DNA of 64,000 bases. It comes from Rhizomys pruinosus. Lineage: Eukaryota > Chordata > Mammalia > Rodentia > Spalacidae. Below, piece after piece: positions 55,611 to 64,000 of this stretch (the first letter of the stretch is position 1; the number at the start of each line of letters is the position of its first letter). The position numbers were made by a program, and so were the translations under genes. The DNA lies in contig VZQC01005710.1 in the NCBI GenBank assembly GCA_009823505.1, forward strand, positions 1,010,396 to 1,074,395. Reading direction: 5' to 3'. A model generated the notes under the pieces. The model was not told where the DNA came from, did no database searches, and worked only from the letters and a program-made list of their open reading frames with translations.

Positions 55611-55713
55611 CCTTCAGGAATTTCCCTGGCTTTTAGGCAAGCACCTTCATACAGCATCCCTGTGTTCGTTCCTCTGTGTGCATATATCCTGCATGTCCAA
55701 ATTCCCACTTCTT

Positions 55714-55750
<37 letters not shown>
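55714..55750. repeat. (GT)n microsatellite
   Basis: About 18 GT units with one C. Confidence 0.97.
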
Positions 55751-55753
<3 letters not shown>

Positions 55754-55754
55754 A

Positions 55755-55960
55755 TGTATATAAATGTGCAGGCCCATACTCACTGGTGAGAAGGCCAGAC
55801 CAGGACACAGGACCCACCTAGCTCCATGCCACAATGCTGGAGTTACAGGTATGCTCAGCCATGCCTAGTTCTTTGTCGTGGGTGCTAAGATTTTAACTCA
55901 GGCCTTCATACTTGTAGCATAAGTGCACTTACCCACCGGGCCATCCAGTTCCCACTTCTG
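55755..55960 (-). mobile_element. Old B4/B3-like SINE
   Basis: Reverse SINE: GGAGTTACAGGTATGCTCAGC, CTCAGGCCTTCATACTTG and CACTTACCCACCGGGCCATCC. Confidence 0.65.
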
Positions 55961-56802
55961 ACAAACAAGTCAGTCAAATTGCATCAGGATCCAGCTTGAT
56001 AACTAGATTTTAACTAAAGCATCTTGTAAAGATCCTTTCTCTCAATCCAGTCACATGCTGGGGTACATTAGGGTTTCATTGTCTGAATTCTGGGCATGAG
56101 GTGTGTATAAACCAGTCTCAAAAGACAAGGTTCATCCTCTGTTGGAGTTTCAGGTACTGGCTCTCCCACTTTCTACCTGCATCCATAGGAGAATGTGACA
56201 GCCTCCCCAAACCACAGGCTCAGCTCAGGGAAGGGTTCCATGGGACACAGCTGAATGCCCAGCCAGCCTGACACACATTCCTTCTCTGCTATTTCCCCAG
56301 GGGGAAGCACCCTGGCCCTGAACACATAGGCACTAAGGTGCAAACCCTCTCCCAGAGCTCCACCCTAACTCACTGCTCAGCAGCCTCTTGGAGGTCTTGG
56401 TCCAGAGCTGAGGAAGCTCGGCGAGAAGCTGCTGTGCTTTATTTGGCATGGATCCTGTGTTTAGATTACGAGAGTACAGATGTTATTTTAACTTCCTGTA
56501 ACAGAAAGCTTGGTATAAAAAATCCCTGGTTCCCCTGAAGTCAGTGAAGGCTTTCAGAGCTATCTCCCAGTTGTTTTTTTCTGCCTTTCTATTTCTTGGA
56601 TTCTATTTTTAAGGTGACTTTTTTGTATTTCAGCTTTTCCCTCTTCTCTCAATCAAAAATATAGATCCATAATTAAATATTATCACTTAGCAGATCGATA
56701 CTCATCAGTATTATTTATGCCCAGCCCTCTTTGGCTTTTATAAACTAAGGAACAAGATTATTTACCAATTGATTAAAAATTCATCTAAAACTTCCTCAAC
56801 CA
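55961..56802. other. Single-copy non-coding DNA
   Basis: No recognised element or exon. A/T-rich from 56,570 on. Confidence 0.4.
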
Positions 56803-57029
56803 GGGGCTGGAGAGATGGCTCAGAGGTTAACAATACTAGCTGTTCTTGTAGAGGACCAGGGTTCGATTCCCAACACCCATATGGCAGCTAACAACCATCC
56901 ATAACTTCAGTTCTAGGGGATCCAATGCCATTTTCTGACCTCTGCAGGCATTGCACAACATGGTGTACTTACATACATGCGAACAATATAGTCACACATA
57001 TAAAACAAAATGAAATAAAATATTTTTAC
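56803..57029 (+). mobile_element. B2/B3-type SINE
   Basis: GGGGCTGGAGAGATGGCTCA head and GGTTCGATTCCCAAC box. Flanked by AAACTTCCTCAACCA (56,788-56,802) and AAACTTCATCAACCA (57,030-57,044), one base apart. Confidence 0.93.
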
Positions 57030-57349
57030 AAACTTCATCAACCAAAATATTATCTTTAAGGTTTTTAAATTTCGTTTTAGGTGTTAGATCTGTGGCAGCA
57101 CAAACCCCTGATAAAAGGCAGGCACATGAGGCTTAGTCACTTCAGGAACATATTTACTTCAAGAATTGCCAGAGCATGGCAGCTGTGGCACCTGGAGCCT
57201 ATCAGCCAGCAAGCAAGATGGCGGCTAAGGTACACTCTTAAAGCCCCTGGGTGGGACCTCAAGTAAAGGGAAAAAGGTTATAAGATTGACAGCCTCTGGA
57301 GGAAGTGGACATCTGTATGTCCGGAATTCTGGGAAACCCAGACCTAACA

Positions 57350-57547
57350 ATAGGTATGAGTGTTTGCCTGTATATATGTATGTGCAAGATGTGATTCCAT
57401 GGTGCCCTTGGTGGCCAGAGAGGGCATTAAATCCCCTAGAACTGGAATTAAAAATAGTCGTGCGCCATGTCGTGGAGGCTGGGAACTGAATGTAGGTTCT
57501 CTACAAGAGTAGCAAATACTCTTAACCACTGAGCCATCTCTCCAGCT
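57350..57547 (-). mobile_element. B3-type SINE (older)
   Basis: Reverse SINE: GGTGGCCAGAGAGGGCATTA, CCCCTAGAACTGGAATTA and CTCTTAACCACTGAGCCATC. Confidence 0.85.
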
Positions 57548-57810
57548 ACTCAATTTTTAAAAAATTTTACCCTACTTTCTCTAGTTGTCCTCTTTGTTTT
57601 CAGCTGACTTTCAGTGGACACAGGATTTTGAGAAAACTTTTAAAAAAACATTTTTTTTTTACCAGTAATATATTTTCTCCTCTTCTTATAACCAATGGAT
57701 GGAATGACAGACTGTGTGGGTCTGCTTCTCAGATTCCAAGTGCTCAAGCTGATCTAGGAATAGTCTTTTTACCTTTCAACAAATCCATGTTGCCTGGACC
57801 GAATCCTAAC

Positions 57811-58159
57811 TGAGAAGTATAACCAACACTAAGAGAAGGCCGAATCAGTCCGAATTAAAAAGGATATAAAGACAGGCATTTATTCCAGGAAATACAGTCT
57901 CTCTCTGGGGCGAATCCATGACCACCAGCCATCCTGACGGCCATGGAAAGTGCTTCTGAGAGGCAGGAGGAACCTTTTATAGTGGGGAGGGGAGATGGTA
58001 ATCTATTGGAATCTGGCCAATTGAAACAGGCCAGGGGCTCAGATCTGGAGGCGGGTCTCAGGTCCAGAGGTCTCATGGAAATCTAGCCTGACTGGAAAAT
58101 AAAGGAGGGTCTTTCCAGTCTATGCCATCTTGGCTTTTTGCCCCGAGACTGACCTAACA
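57811..58159 (-). repeat. 3' LTR of the endogenous retrovirus
   Basis: 349 bp with TG...CA ends. Minus-strand TATA-like ACTATAAAAGG (plus 57,972-57,981) and AATAAA (57,879-57,884). A purine-rich run abuts it at 58,160-58,167, where the polypurine tract should be. Confidence 0.87.
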
Positions 58160-58715
58160 TCCCTCCCAGACTCAGGGTATAGGGGCGAGGACTCTGCTTT
58201 GGCTTCTTCCTGCTGAGCTGGGACGTTGAAGGGAGAGAGAGTCAGGAGTAGGTGGGGCTGTGAGCACAGGGATGTAGGGATGTAAAGACCAGTCTGGAGA
58301 CCTCCTGGCTGTGTTCCTGCAAGAAGCAGAGGAGACCCAGTGCTAAGATCAGAAGGAGTCTCCTGGTTGAGTTTGGAGAGGCTCCTCTTGCTGTTAGATG
58401 ATCTTGGTTGGAGGACAGGATCTAAACGTGGGCTCTCCAGTTTCATCCATCCAGGTATCCCAAGCATGGACATGCCAGCAGTATATCAAATCTGGCACAG
58501 CATCACCTGGTCAGGTGAAGAATGAGACAATAACAAGACAAATGGCAACCGGGCAGTGGTGTCACAGAGTTCAGGACCTGTGGCAGCAGGGGGAACAGAG
58601 GAAGGGTGAAAGTACAGAGGGTGAAGGCTGCCATACCTGACCATTCAGACCTTGTCTTTGTGGATCTCTGGAAAACCTAAGAATATGGGTCTCAGCTGTT
58701 TGCCGGACCATCCAT
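58160..58715 (-). other. ERV 3' internal region, unassigned
   Basis: Between the integrase remnant and the 3' LTR, where env would lie. No env feature is recognisable. Most of env seems to be deleted. Confidence 0.5.
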
Positions 58716-58890
58716 CCTGGATTGGGTCTCTCTTGAGTCTAGACAAATGACACCAGTGTGGCTGGCCTAGAAGTTTGGCTGCTGATGGTCTAGTAAGGAT
58801 GACGATGTGGGGTCCAGTCCACCTGGGATCAAGAGACTCAAGAGATAAAGTTTTAAGGAGAACACTATCCCCTGGTATGAGAGGGCAGGT
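58716..58890 (-). pseudogene. ERV pol remnant: integrase C-terminal part
   Basis: The minus-strand frame contains SLDPRWTGPHIVIL and PHWCHLSRLK, typical of the DNA-binding C-terminal part of gamma-type integrases. The catalytic core is absent. Confidence 0.75.
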
Positions 58891-59071
58891 CAGTGGTTGT
58901 GGACTCCACTGAGGTAGGAGCAGGGAGGGGAAGAGAGGAAGACAGTGGGGTCAAGCTGTTTGAAGAGAAACACTACTGCCCAGTATGAGGGCTCAACAGG
59001 TTGGGCTAAAGCCCTGTGGCCACTCCCAACTTTCTGTCTATAAAGAGGTAGAAGGGACATGAAGAGTCCAG

Positions 59072-59345
59072 GAGAGCCAAAGTGGGGGCAGCCAGGAGGG
59101 CGTCCTAAGGGGAAGTAGGGGCAGCCAGGAGGGATCCTAAGGAGAAGTAGGGGCAGCCAGGAGGGATCCTAAGGGGAAGTAGGGGCAGCCAGGAGGGATC
59201 CTAAGGAGAAGTAGGGGCAGCCAGGAGGGCTCCTAAGGAGAAGTAGGGGCAGCCAGGAGGGATCCTAAGGGGAAGTAGGGGCAGCCAGGAGGGATCCTAA
59301 GGAGAAGTAGGGGCAGCCAGGAGGGCGTCCTAAGGAGAGAGAAGT
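59072..59345. repeat. 32-bp minisatellite inside the ERV, about eight copies
   Basis: GGGGCAGCCAGGAGGGATCC + TAAGGAGAAGTA, period 32 (CC of CCTAAGG at 59,104, 59,136, 59,168 and on). G/A variants alternate between units. It sits exactly where the distal RT, RNase H and integrase core would be, so it replaces or marks a large pol deletion. Confidence 0.96.
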
Positions 59346-59993
59346 GGACGATGGTGGGATGGGAGAGAGGCCCCATGGGGGTCTCCTTAGCTGCCTGGTA
59401 CAAGGGTTCAGCTGTAACAGCAAAATTAGGGATCCAGTGACAGAAGAAGGCCACCAATCCTAGAAAAGAGAGGATGTGGTCTGCTGTCTCTGGAGGCTGT
59501 AGGTCTCACATGGCGTTGGCTCGATCTGCCCTGAGAGTACTGAAAAGGCACGTTAGGACCAGAGTCAAAGGAGGAGAGATCTTGGGCCATGGCTTGGCTG
59601 CAGACCTGGTGTCTGGGTCCTCCTATGTAAAAGCAAAAGGAAGTATGAAGGCACAATAAAGAAGGCGCAGACAGTGAAATGGGGTTTAAGGGTTAGGGCA
59701 ACCTGAACTACATGGTAGGTGCCAGAGCTTACAAACTGGAGGAATGGGGGTGTTGCAGGGTTAGTTACTGGAGACAGGAGGCAGGTAATGGTAGGCTTGA
59801 GCCCACGGCAGTGGGTTTCAGAAACAGAGAAAGGCCTGGAAGGAAAAGAGGCGGGGTCCTTGAGGCATATCAGGACTGGTGGGTGGTGGGAGGTGATTAC
59901 TGGAGTGGAAATCTCCCAGACCTGAGGGTCGACAGGATCAGGGAGGGTAGGGTCTGGACAACCCAGGGTGGGAGAAGCAACTAAGGATGTCAC
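59346..59993 (-). pseudogene. ERV pol remnant: reverse transcriptase parts
   Basis: From 59,960 down, the minus frame shows an RT N-terminal region (VWEISTPVITSHHPPV, then LKDPASFPSRP) followed by decayed frame. From 59,457 down, VAFFCHWIPNFAVTAEPLYQ marks the end of RT and the connection. The polymerase active-site segment between them is missing. Confidence 0.78.
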
Positions 59994-60843
59994 GGCCCAG
60001 GAGGGGCACTGGGCAGACAGACATGATTAAGAAGGAATGGGTAAAAAATGACCAGTGAGGACATAGGGGAGAGGTAGAGTCTGGGGGAAAAGGGGGGTCA
60101 TGTCCACTCCTGTGACAGAAATTGATGAGGGAACTGTAGGGCCAGAGTGTGAGGTCAGTACAGAAAGGTAGCCCAGCTGTCCAACAGGAAGGAGATGGAC
60201 TTACCCGCTACCTGGAGCATCAGCCTAGGCTTGTTGAGGGTCAATGGAGTCTCCGAGTCCAGCCGGCATCAGCCCTCCACCAGACAAAGAAATTCAGAGG
60301 CCAAAAGAGATTGGGGTGCTTGGGGTAATGGGGCTGGACCTCCATGGTGAGGTGTAGAGGATGAGCCTGTGCCTGGGCACTCAGACTTCCAATGGCCAGG
60401 TCGCCAGTAGAGAGGGCACGGTGGGTGGCCTGGGGTTTGGACAGTTTTTAGCCCAGTGGTCCCCTTTGGCCACACTTGAAACAGGCTCCTGGTGGAATGG
60501 ACTTAGGCTGGGCCCCTGTGGCACTGGACTTGACGGAGCCCCAGGTGTCCCTCTGCGGGAATGACGTTGACCTCAGAGCAGCTGCCAGAGCTTGGGCATG
60601 GAGCGTAGCCTTTTGCTGTACCAGAGCCCGTCGGGAGGACCCAGCTGCCTCCTCTCAGCCATTAAATATCTTAAAGGCCATTTTTCATCAAATCCTGCAA
60701 AGGAGTGTTGGGGACCATCCTCGGTCTTTTTAATTTAATTTTTTCTGATATCTGGAAAAGATGGAGAAATAAAGTGAAAAGCAAAGACCGTGGCTGCCGC
60801 TGGGGAAGCAGGGTCAAGGCGAGCTTTAAGTATGGTTGTCCTT
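59994..60843 (-). pseudogene. ERV gag remnant: capsid end and nucleocapsid
   Basis: The minus strand reads LQDLMKNGL from the capsid end (about 60,680). It then reads two zinc-knuckle motifs: CFKCGQ with the His and last Cys in another frame (60,437-60,483), and CPLYWRPGHWKSEC (60,375-60,419), where the second Cys is replaced by Tyr. Two knuckles fit class I elements. The protease region (60,000-60,350) is not recognisable. Confidence 0.75.
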
Positions 60844-61074
60844 GGGGCTGGAGGGATAGCCTGGAGGTTAAGAGCACCGACTGCTCTTGAAGAGGACCTG
60901 GGTTTGATCCCCAGCACCCACATGGCGGCTGAGAAGCATCTGTAACTCCAATTCCAGGAGAACTCCAGTTCCAGGGGAATCTGACACCCTCTTCTGACCT
61001 CTGCGGCATTGCATGACATGGGTGCACAAACCTACATGCAGACAGTACATTCATACACATAGAAAATTTTAAAA
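60844..61074 (+). mobile_element. B2-type SINE inserted in the ERV
   Basis: Opposite in orientation to the ERV. Flanked by AAGTATGGTTGTCCTT at 60,828-60,843 and 61,075-61,090, identical 16-mers. It is younger than the provirus. Confidence 0.97.
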
Positions 61075-61090
61075 AAGTATGGTTGTCCTT

Positions 61091-61639
61091 AATAAATTCT
61101 GAATTGCAGGGGTATATTTTCACACATCTTCAGCAGACAGGAAATAGACTTAAAATCTCCAGCTATGGAATAAGGATCTAATAATTAATGGTGATGGCAG
61201 TTTATAAAAATTGTACCGAGCAGAGCCACATAACATGGAAATGGTTTCATTCAGACATTGTAGAGGTCATTTATAGCATGCAGCCCCAACCAATTTCCTT
61301 GCATTGTCATGGCTGAGATGGTTAAACTGGTCAAGGCAGTTTCTTTATCATGCTGGTACCAAACATTGTATCATACAGTTTCATCAAGGACAAAGCTAAA
61401 GGATGAGGGGAGAGGAGACATTCAGTCCTACTGAGGCAGTACAGATAATTCAGCAATTGCAGCATGTACAGTTACTTAATTTGGAATTAAGTCTTAACAG
61501 ATAAGGAACCGGGGTTCATTTTAGCCAGGTCAGAAGGTGGGTGTGTAGGTAAAGGAAAGGGGTGCTCCCTAGCCTGGGTCCTTGGGCCATGGACCTCTCT
61601 GGCAGAGGAGAAACATCCGCTTCCCATAGGGCCACCAAT
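61091..61639 (-). other. ERV leader and gag 5' region, eroded
   Basis: No clear matrix or capsid frame. Next to the 5' LTR the minus strand reads TTGGTGGCCCTATGGGAAGC. A TGG two or three bases from the LTR is the expected place of a primer-binding site, but I cannot match a tRNA. Confidence 0.5.
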
Positions 61640-61794
61640 TGAGAAGTATAACCAACGCTAAGAAAAGGCTGAATCAGTCTGAATTAAAAAGTATATAAAG
61701 AAAAGTATATAAAGTAGGCATTTATTCCAGGAAATGAGTCTCTCTATCGCTCTCTATCGATAGCTCTCTCTCTACTCCTCTTCCTTCCTCTCTC

Positions 61795-61827
<33 letters not shown>

Positions 61828-62094
61828 TCTCTTCTCTCTCCTCTCTCTCCCATGCCCGCCAGCCATCCTGAGGCCGTGGAGGGAAAGCACCCTTCTGAAG
61901 AGGCGGGAGGAACTTTTGTAGAGGGGGGGGGATGGTAATCATATTGGAATCTGATCAATTAAGTCAGGCCAGGTGCTCAGATCTGGAGGTGGGTGCCAGG
62001 TCCAGAGGTTTCAATGGGAATCTGGCCTTGAGGTGGAAAAGAAAGGAGGGTTCGGTATATGCCCTGGCTTTTTTGCCCCGAGCCGGACCTAACA
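61640..62094 (-). repeat. 5' LTR of the endogenous retrovirus, with a (TC)n expansion
   Basis: 455 bp, similar to the 3' LTR but with a (TC)n-rich insertion (about 61,737-61,850) and a repeated AGTATATAAAG. The TATA box is mutated. AATAAA is kept (61,721-61,726). The differences between LTRs point to an old insertion. Confidence 0.87.
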
Positions 62095-62144
62095 CTAACT
62101 TCATATGCCAACCATTTTCTTTTTTAAAAGTCCACTGGTGGTGG

Positions 62145-62375
62145 GCTGGAGAGATTAGCCTAGCGGTTCTTAAGAGCGCCGGACCGCTCTTGCACCGAGG
62201 ATGCCGGTCGATCCCCTGCCACCCCACATGTGGCGCATAAAACCGTCTGAAAACTCCATTCCAGGGAACTCCAGTTCCAGGGAATCCAGAACTCTTCTGA
62301 CCTCCCGGCAAGTTGCACGGACCGGGTGCAACAAACTTGCATGCAGACAGTACATTATCCATTACAGACAATAAA
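62145..62375 (+). mobile_element. B2-type SINE with many single-base indels
   Basis: Recognisable from GGCTGGAGAGATTAGCCTAG to GCATGCAGACAGTACATT. Extra or missing bases occur every 10-20 nt while the substitution level seems low and CpGs are kept. This is unlike natural decay of the other copies and resembles uncorrected sequencing error. Confidence 0.85.
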
Positions 62376-63102
62376 TCGGGGATACAGTAGGCGTGATTTA
62401 GAACTTTCGTAAGAGATTAGCAAACTTCCACACGCACCTCAGTTCTGCACACTCCTTCTGCTCTCACCCCCCCCGCCACCCATGCAATTGCCTGGCACGA
62501 CACATGATATCAAGACGGCAAGCTATAGTTCTTACACATGAGAGTCTGATATGGGTCCTTGCTAAACCACCTACTTCTTTTCAGTGGTTCCCAGCAAAGA
62601 CTTACCATAAAAGTCTTATGAAAGGGGATGGTCCTGGATCCAGTAGAATTCTGTGCTAAAGGACAATGGAGACCCCTTCTAATAGCTTTCAGAATGCCTC
62701 ACAGCCCAAATTAGAGTAACCCCTGCCACAGTCAGTGATCCCACCTGCTTCCATTGTGAAATATTGACCAGTCTTTAAGGAATGCAGATCCTTGAAAACA
62801 TCAAACTAAATATGATAAAAACCCAGCTTGGAAATGGGGAAAAATCTCTTCCTCGGACTGGATTAATCCAGAAAGGAAGAGGAAAAGAAGCCATTGGAAG
62901 TCTGGCCTGAGGCCTGAGTAACTAATTCTCTGCCTGCTAGGATGGAATGTGGAGAATGGTGAACCAAGTTCAGAGGCGGATCATCTCCTGCCTCTGGGCT
63001 CAATAGGAGTGCTTACCTTCACAGCATCCTGTTGATGGGTCTCCATCAGCATATGTCAGTGACATAGGTCTAGTTAGAAATTCAAACGTGTTAAGTGAGG
63101 GG
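62376..63102. other. Single-copy non-coding DNA
   Basis: No recognised element. A C-run near 62,468. Confidence 0.4.
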
Positions 63103-63424
63103 GGTGGACGGACAGTTCAGTAATTAAGAGAACTTCCTGCGCAATCTTGAAGACTGGAGTTTGGATCCCAGCTCCCTTGTGACAAGGCAAACATCCCTAG
63201 AATATCCATAGTCCCAGCTCTAAGGGAGGTAAAGACTGGAGGATTGCTGGCTTCCAGGGTAGGTGAGAAAATATGAACCCCAGGTTCCAGGATAGACCAT
63301 GCCTCAATAGGAATAGGTGGAGTGTGAGAGAGGGGACACTCGAAGCCCTCTTCTGGCTTCCACACATGTGCATGACTCATGCATCTCATACATGTGTGTG
63401 CATATACTCACACACAACTAAATT
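63103..63424 (+). mobile_element. Old B4/RSINE1-like composite SINE
   Basis: tRNA-like head (GGACAGTTCAGTAATTAAGAG, GAGTTTGGATCCCAGC), then a B1-like half (AGTCCCAGCTCTAAGGGAGG, GGAGGATTGCTGGCTTCCAG), then CCCTCTTCTGGCTTCCACAC. Confidence 0.65.
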
Positions 63425-64000
63425 TTTTTATTAATTTTCATTTTTTATTGATGCTTTGTGTATTTCATACATCATTTTCCAATTCAGTTCAGGCATATAT
63501 CCCTTTCCCTTCTCCCCACCCCACCCCACCCCATCCCAGATCATGCATTCTGCCATAACTTTCCTGCATCTTTCTCTGTTTTTTTTTTCATTTTTTAACA
63601 ATAAGTGATAATTTATGAGTACAAGCATCCTTTATGTAAAACCAATTTGCAAGCAGTTGTGTCCAAACCCACACAGCTCATGGGTCCCACCATCCAGTGT
63701 GGGGGGGGGGGGCTTGTATATTCAATCAAGTTGATCAAATGAGTGTCCAGACTATATTGTTGTAGTTTCACCATTCACCCCAATCGCAGCCCTTACATTC
63801 TACCACACCCCCTCTTCCACAGATTGTTCCCTAGGCTTAGAAAAGGGGCACAGGTGGATGAGAAGCAAAACAGTCTACTTTCTCTGGAGCTGTTGTCTTG
63901 GACTCTGGTCAATTCTGGCTGTTTCCTTTCATGGGCTGACAGTTTGTCCAGGAATAACCTTTCAATCCTACTAATGAAGCACAAGCAATTAGATATATAG
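63425..64000 (-). mobile_element. LINE-1 3' end, running off the window
   Basis: The same L1 3' UTR type as 25,939-26,365, same orientation, matching to about 63,872. It seems to continue further 5' to the window edge. A run of 12 G lies at 63,702-63,713. Confidence 0.8.

Larger units (their letters stand above)
57811..62094 (-). mobile_element. Decayed endogenous retrovirus (class I/gamma-like), two LTRs
   Basis: Two similar LTRs in direct order bound the element. CTAAC lies just outside both ends (57,806-57,810 and 62,095-62,099), a 5-bp target duplication. On the minus strand the order is 5' LTR, leader, gag (capsid end and nucleocapsid), pol (RT, connection, integrase end), 3' LTR. The internal part is about 3.5 kb, roughly half of a complete provirus. 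Env was not recognised and much of pol is missing. Stops and frameshifts occur throughout, so it is a fossil with no coding capacity. Confidence 0.88.

Noticed and set aside
1..64000. A novel multi-gene biological system (defence, biosynthetic or similar)
   Set aside because: The window is mammalian intergenic DNA full of retroelements. I found no cluster of intact genes that could form such a system.

Overview
The window is nuclear DNA of a muroid rodent. It is crowded with B1, B2/B3 and B4-like SINEs, LINE-1 fragments, LTR elements and (CA)n, (GA)n, (TTTC)n and (TTCC)n arrays. There are no bacterial-style operons, and I found no intact host protein-coding gene. The youngest B2-like family (for example at 8.29, 22.71 and 53.22 kb) keeps most of its CpGs and does not match the house mouse B2 consensus as I know it, so the source is probably not Mus. 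The species cannot be settled from the sequence alone.

Layout. 1-2.2 kb: LINE-1 pieces, then a B2 and a B1 stacked at one target site. 2.2-9.1 kb: mostly single-copy DNA, a long (CA)n and a dense SINE cluster with a second stacked B2/B1 pair. 9.1-21.4 kb: mostly single-copy DNA with scattered SINEs, an ancient L1 piece, a B2/B1 chimeric SINE and a 36-bp tandem repeat. 21.4-23 kb: an L1 3' end interrupted by a short, broken retrocopy of the 5' end of GTF2E2 (TFIIE beta), then a young B2. 23-34 kb: single-copy DNA, SINEs, microsatellites and a 19/20-bp minisatellite at 32.35-32.77 kb.

34.1-45.7 kb: the most unusual part. Two arms of about 5 kb (34,560-39,793 and 40,807-45,415) are inverted copies around a spacer of about 1 kb. 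The left arm starts next to an ambiguous base (n, 34,559), and its outer 2 kb is full of small indels relative to the right arm. This could be a real palindrome, or an inverted duplication created by assembly or unpolished gap filling. 44.2-54.8 kb: a minus-strand LINE-1 that holds nested insertions. These are an LTR element with a 39-bp minisatellite (44,728-45,709), a nearly full-length younger L1 (47,180-53,087) with its target-site duplication, and a B2 (53,217-53,462).

55-64 kb: ancient LTR-like repeats, old SINEs, then a decayed minus-strand endogenous retrovirus (57,811-62,094). It has two LTRs, a 5-bp target duplication, gag and pol remnants, an internal 32-bp minisatellite and an inserted B2. 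The window ends in an L1 3' end.

The elements do not work together as a pathway. What the window records is a history of insertions that can be ordered by nesting. The points worth checking are the inverted repeat, the chimeric and site-reusing SINEs, the nested L1 with a tandem 5' UTR monomer, and the truncated GTF2E2 retrocopy.
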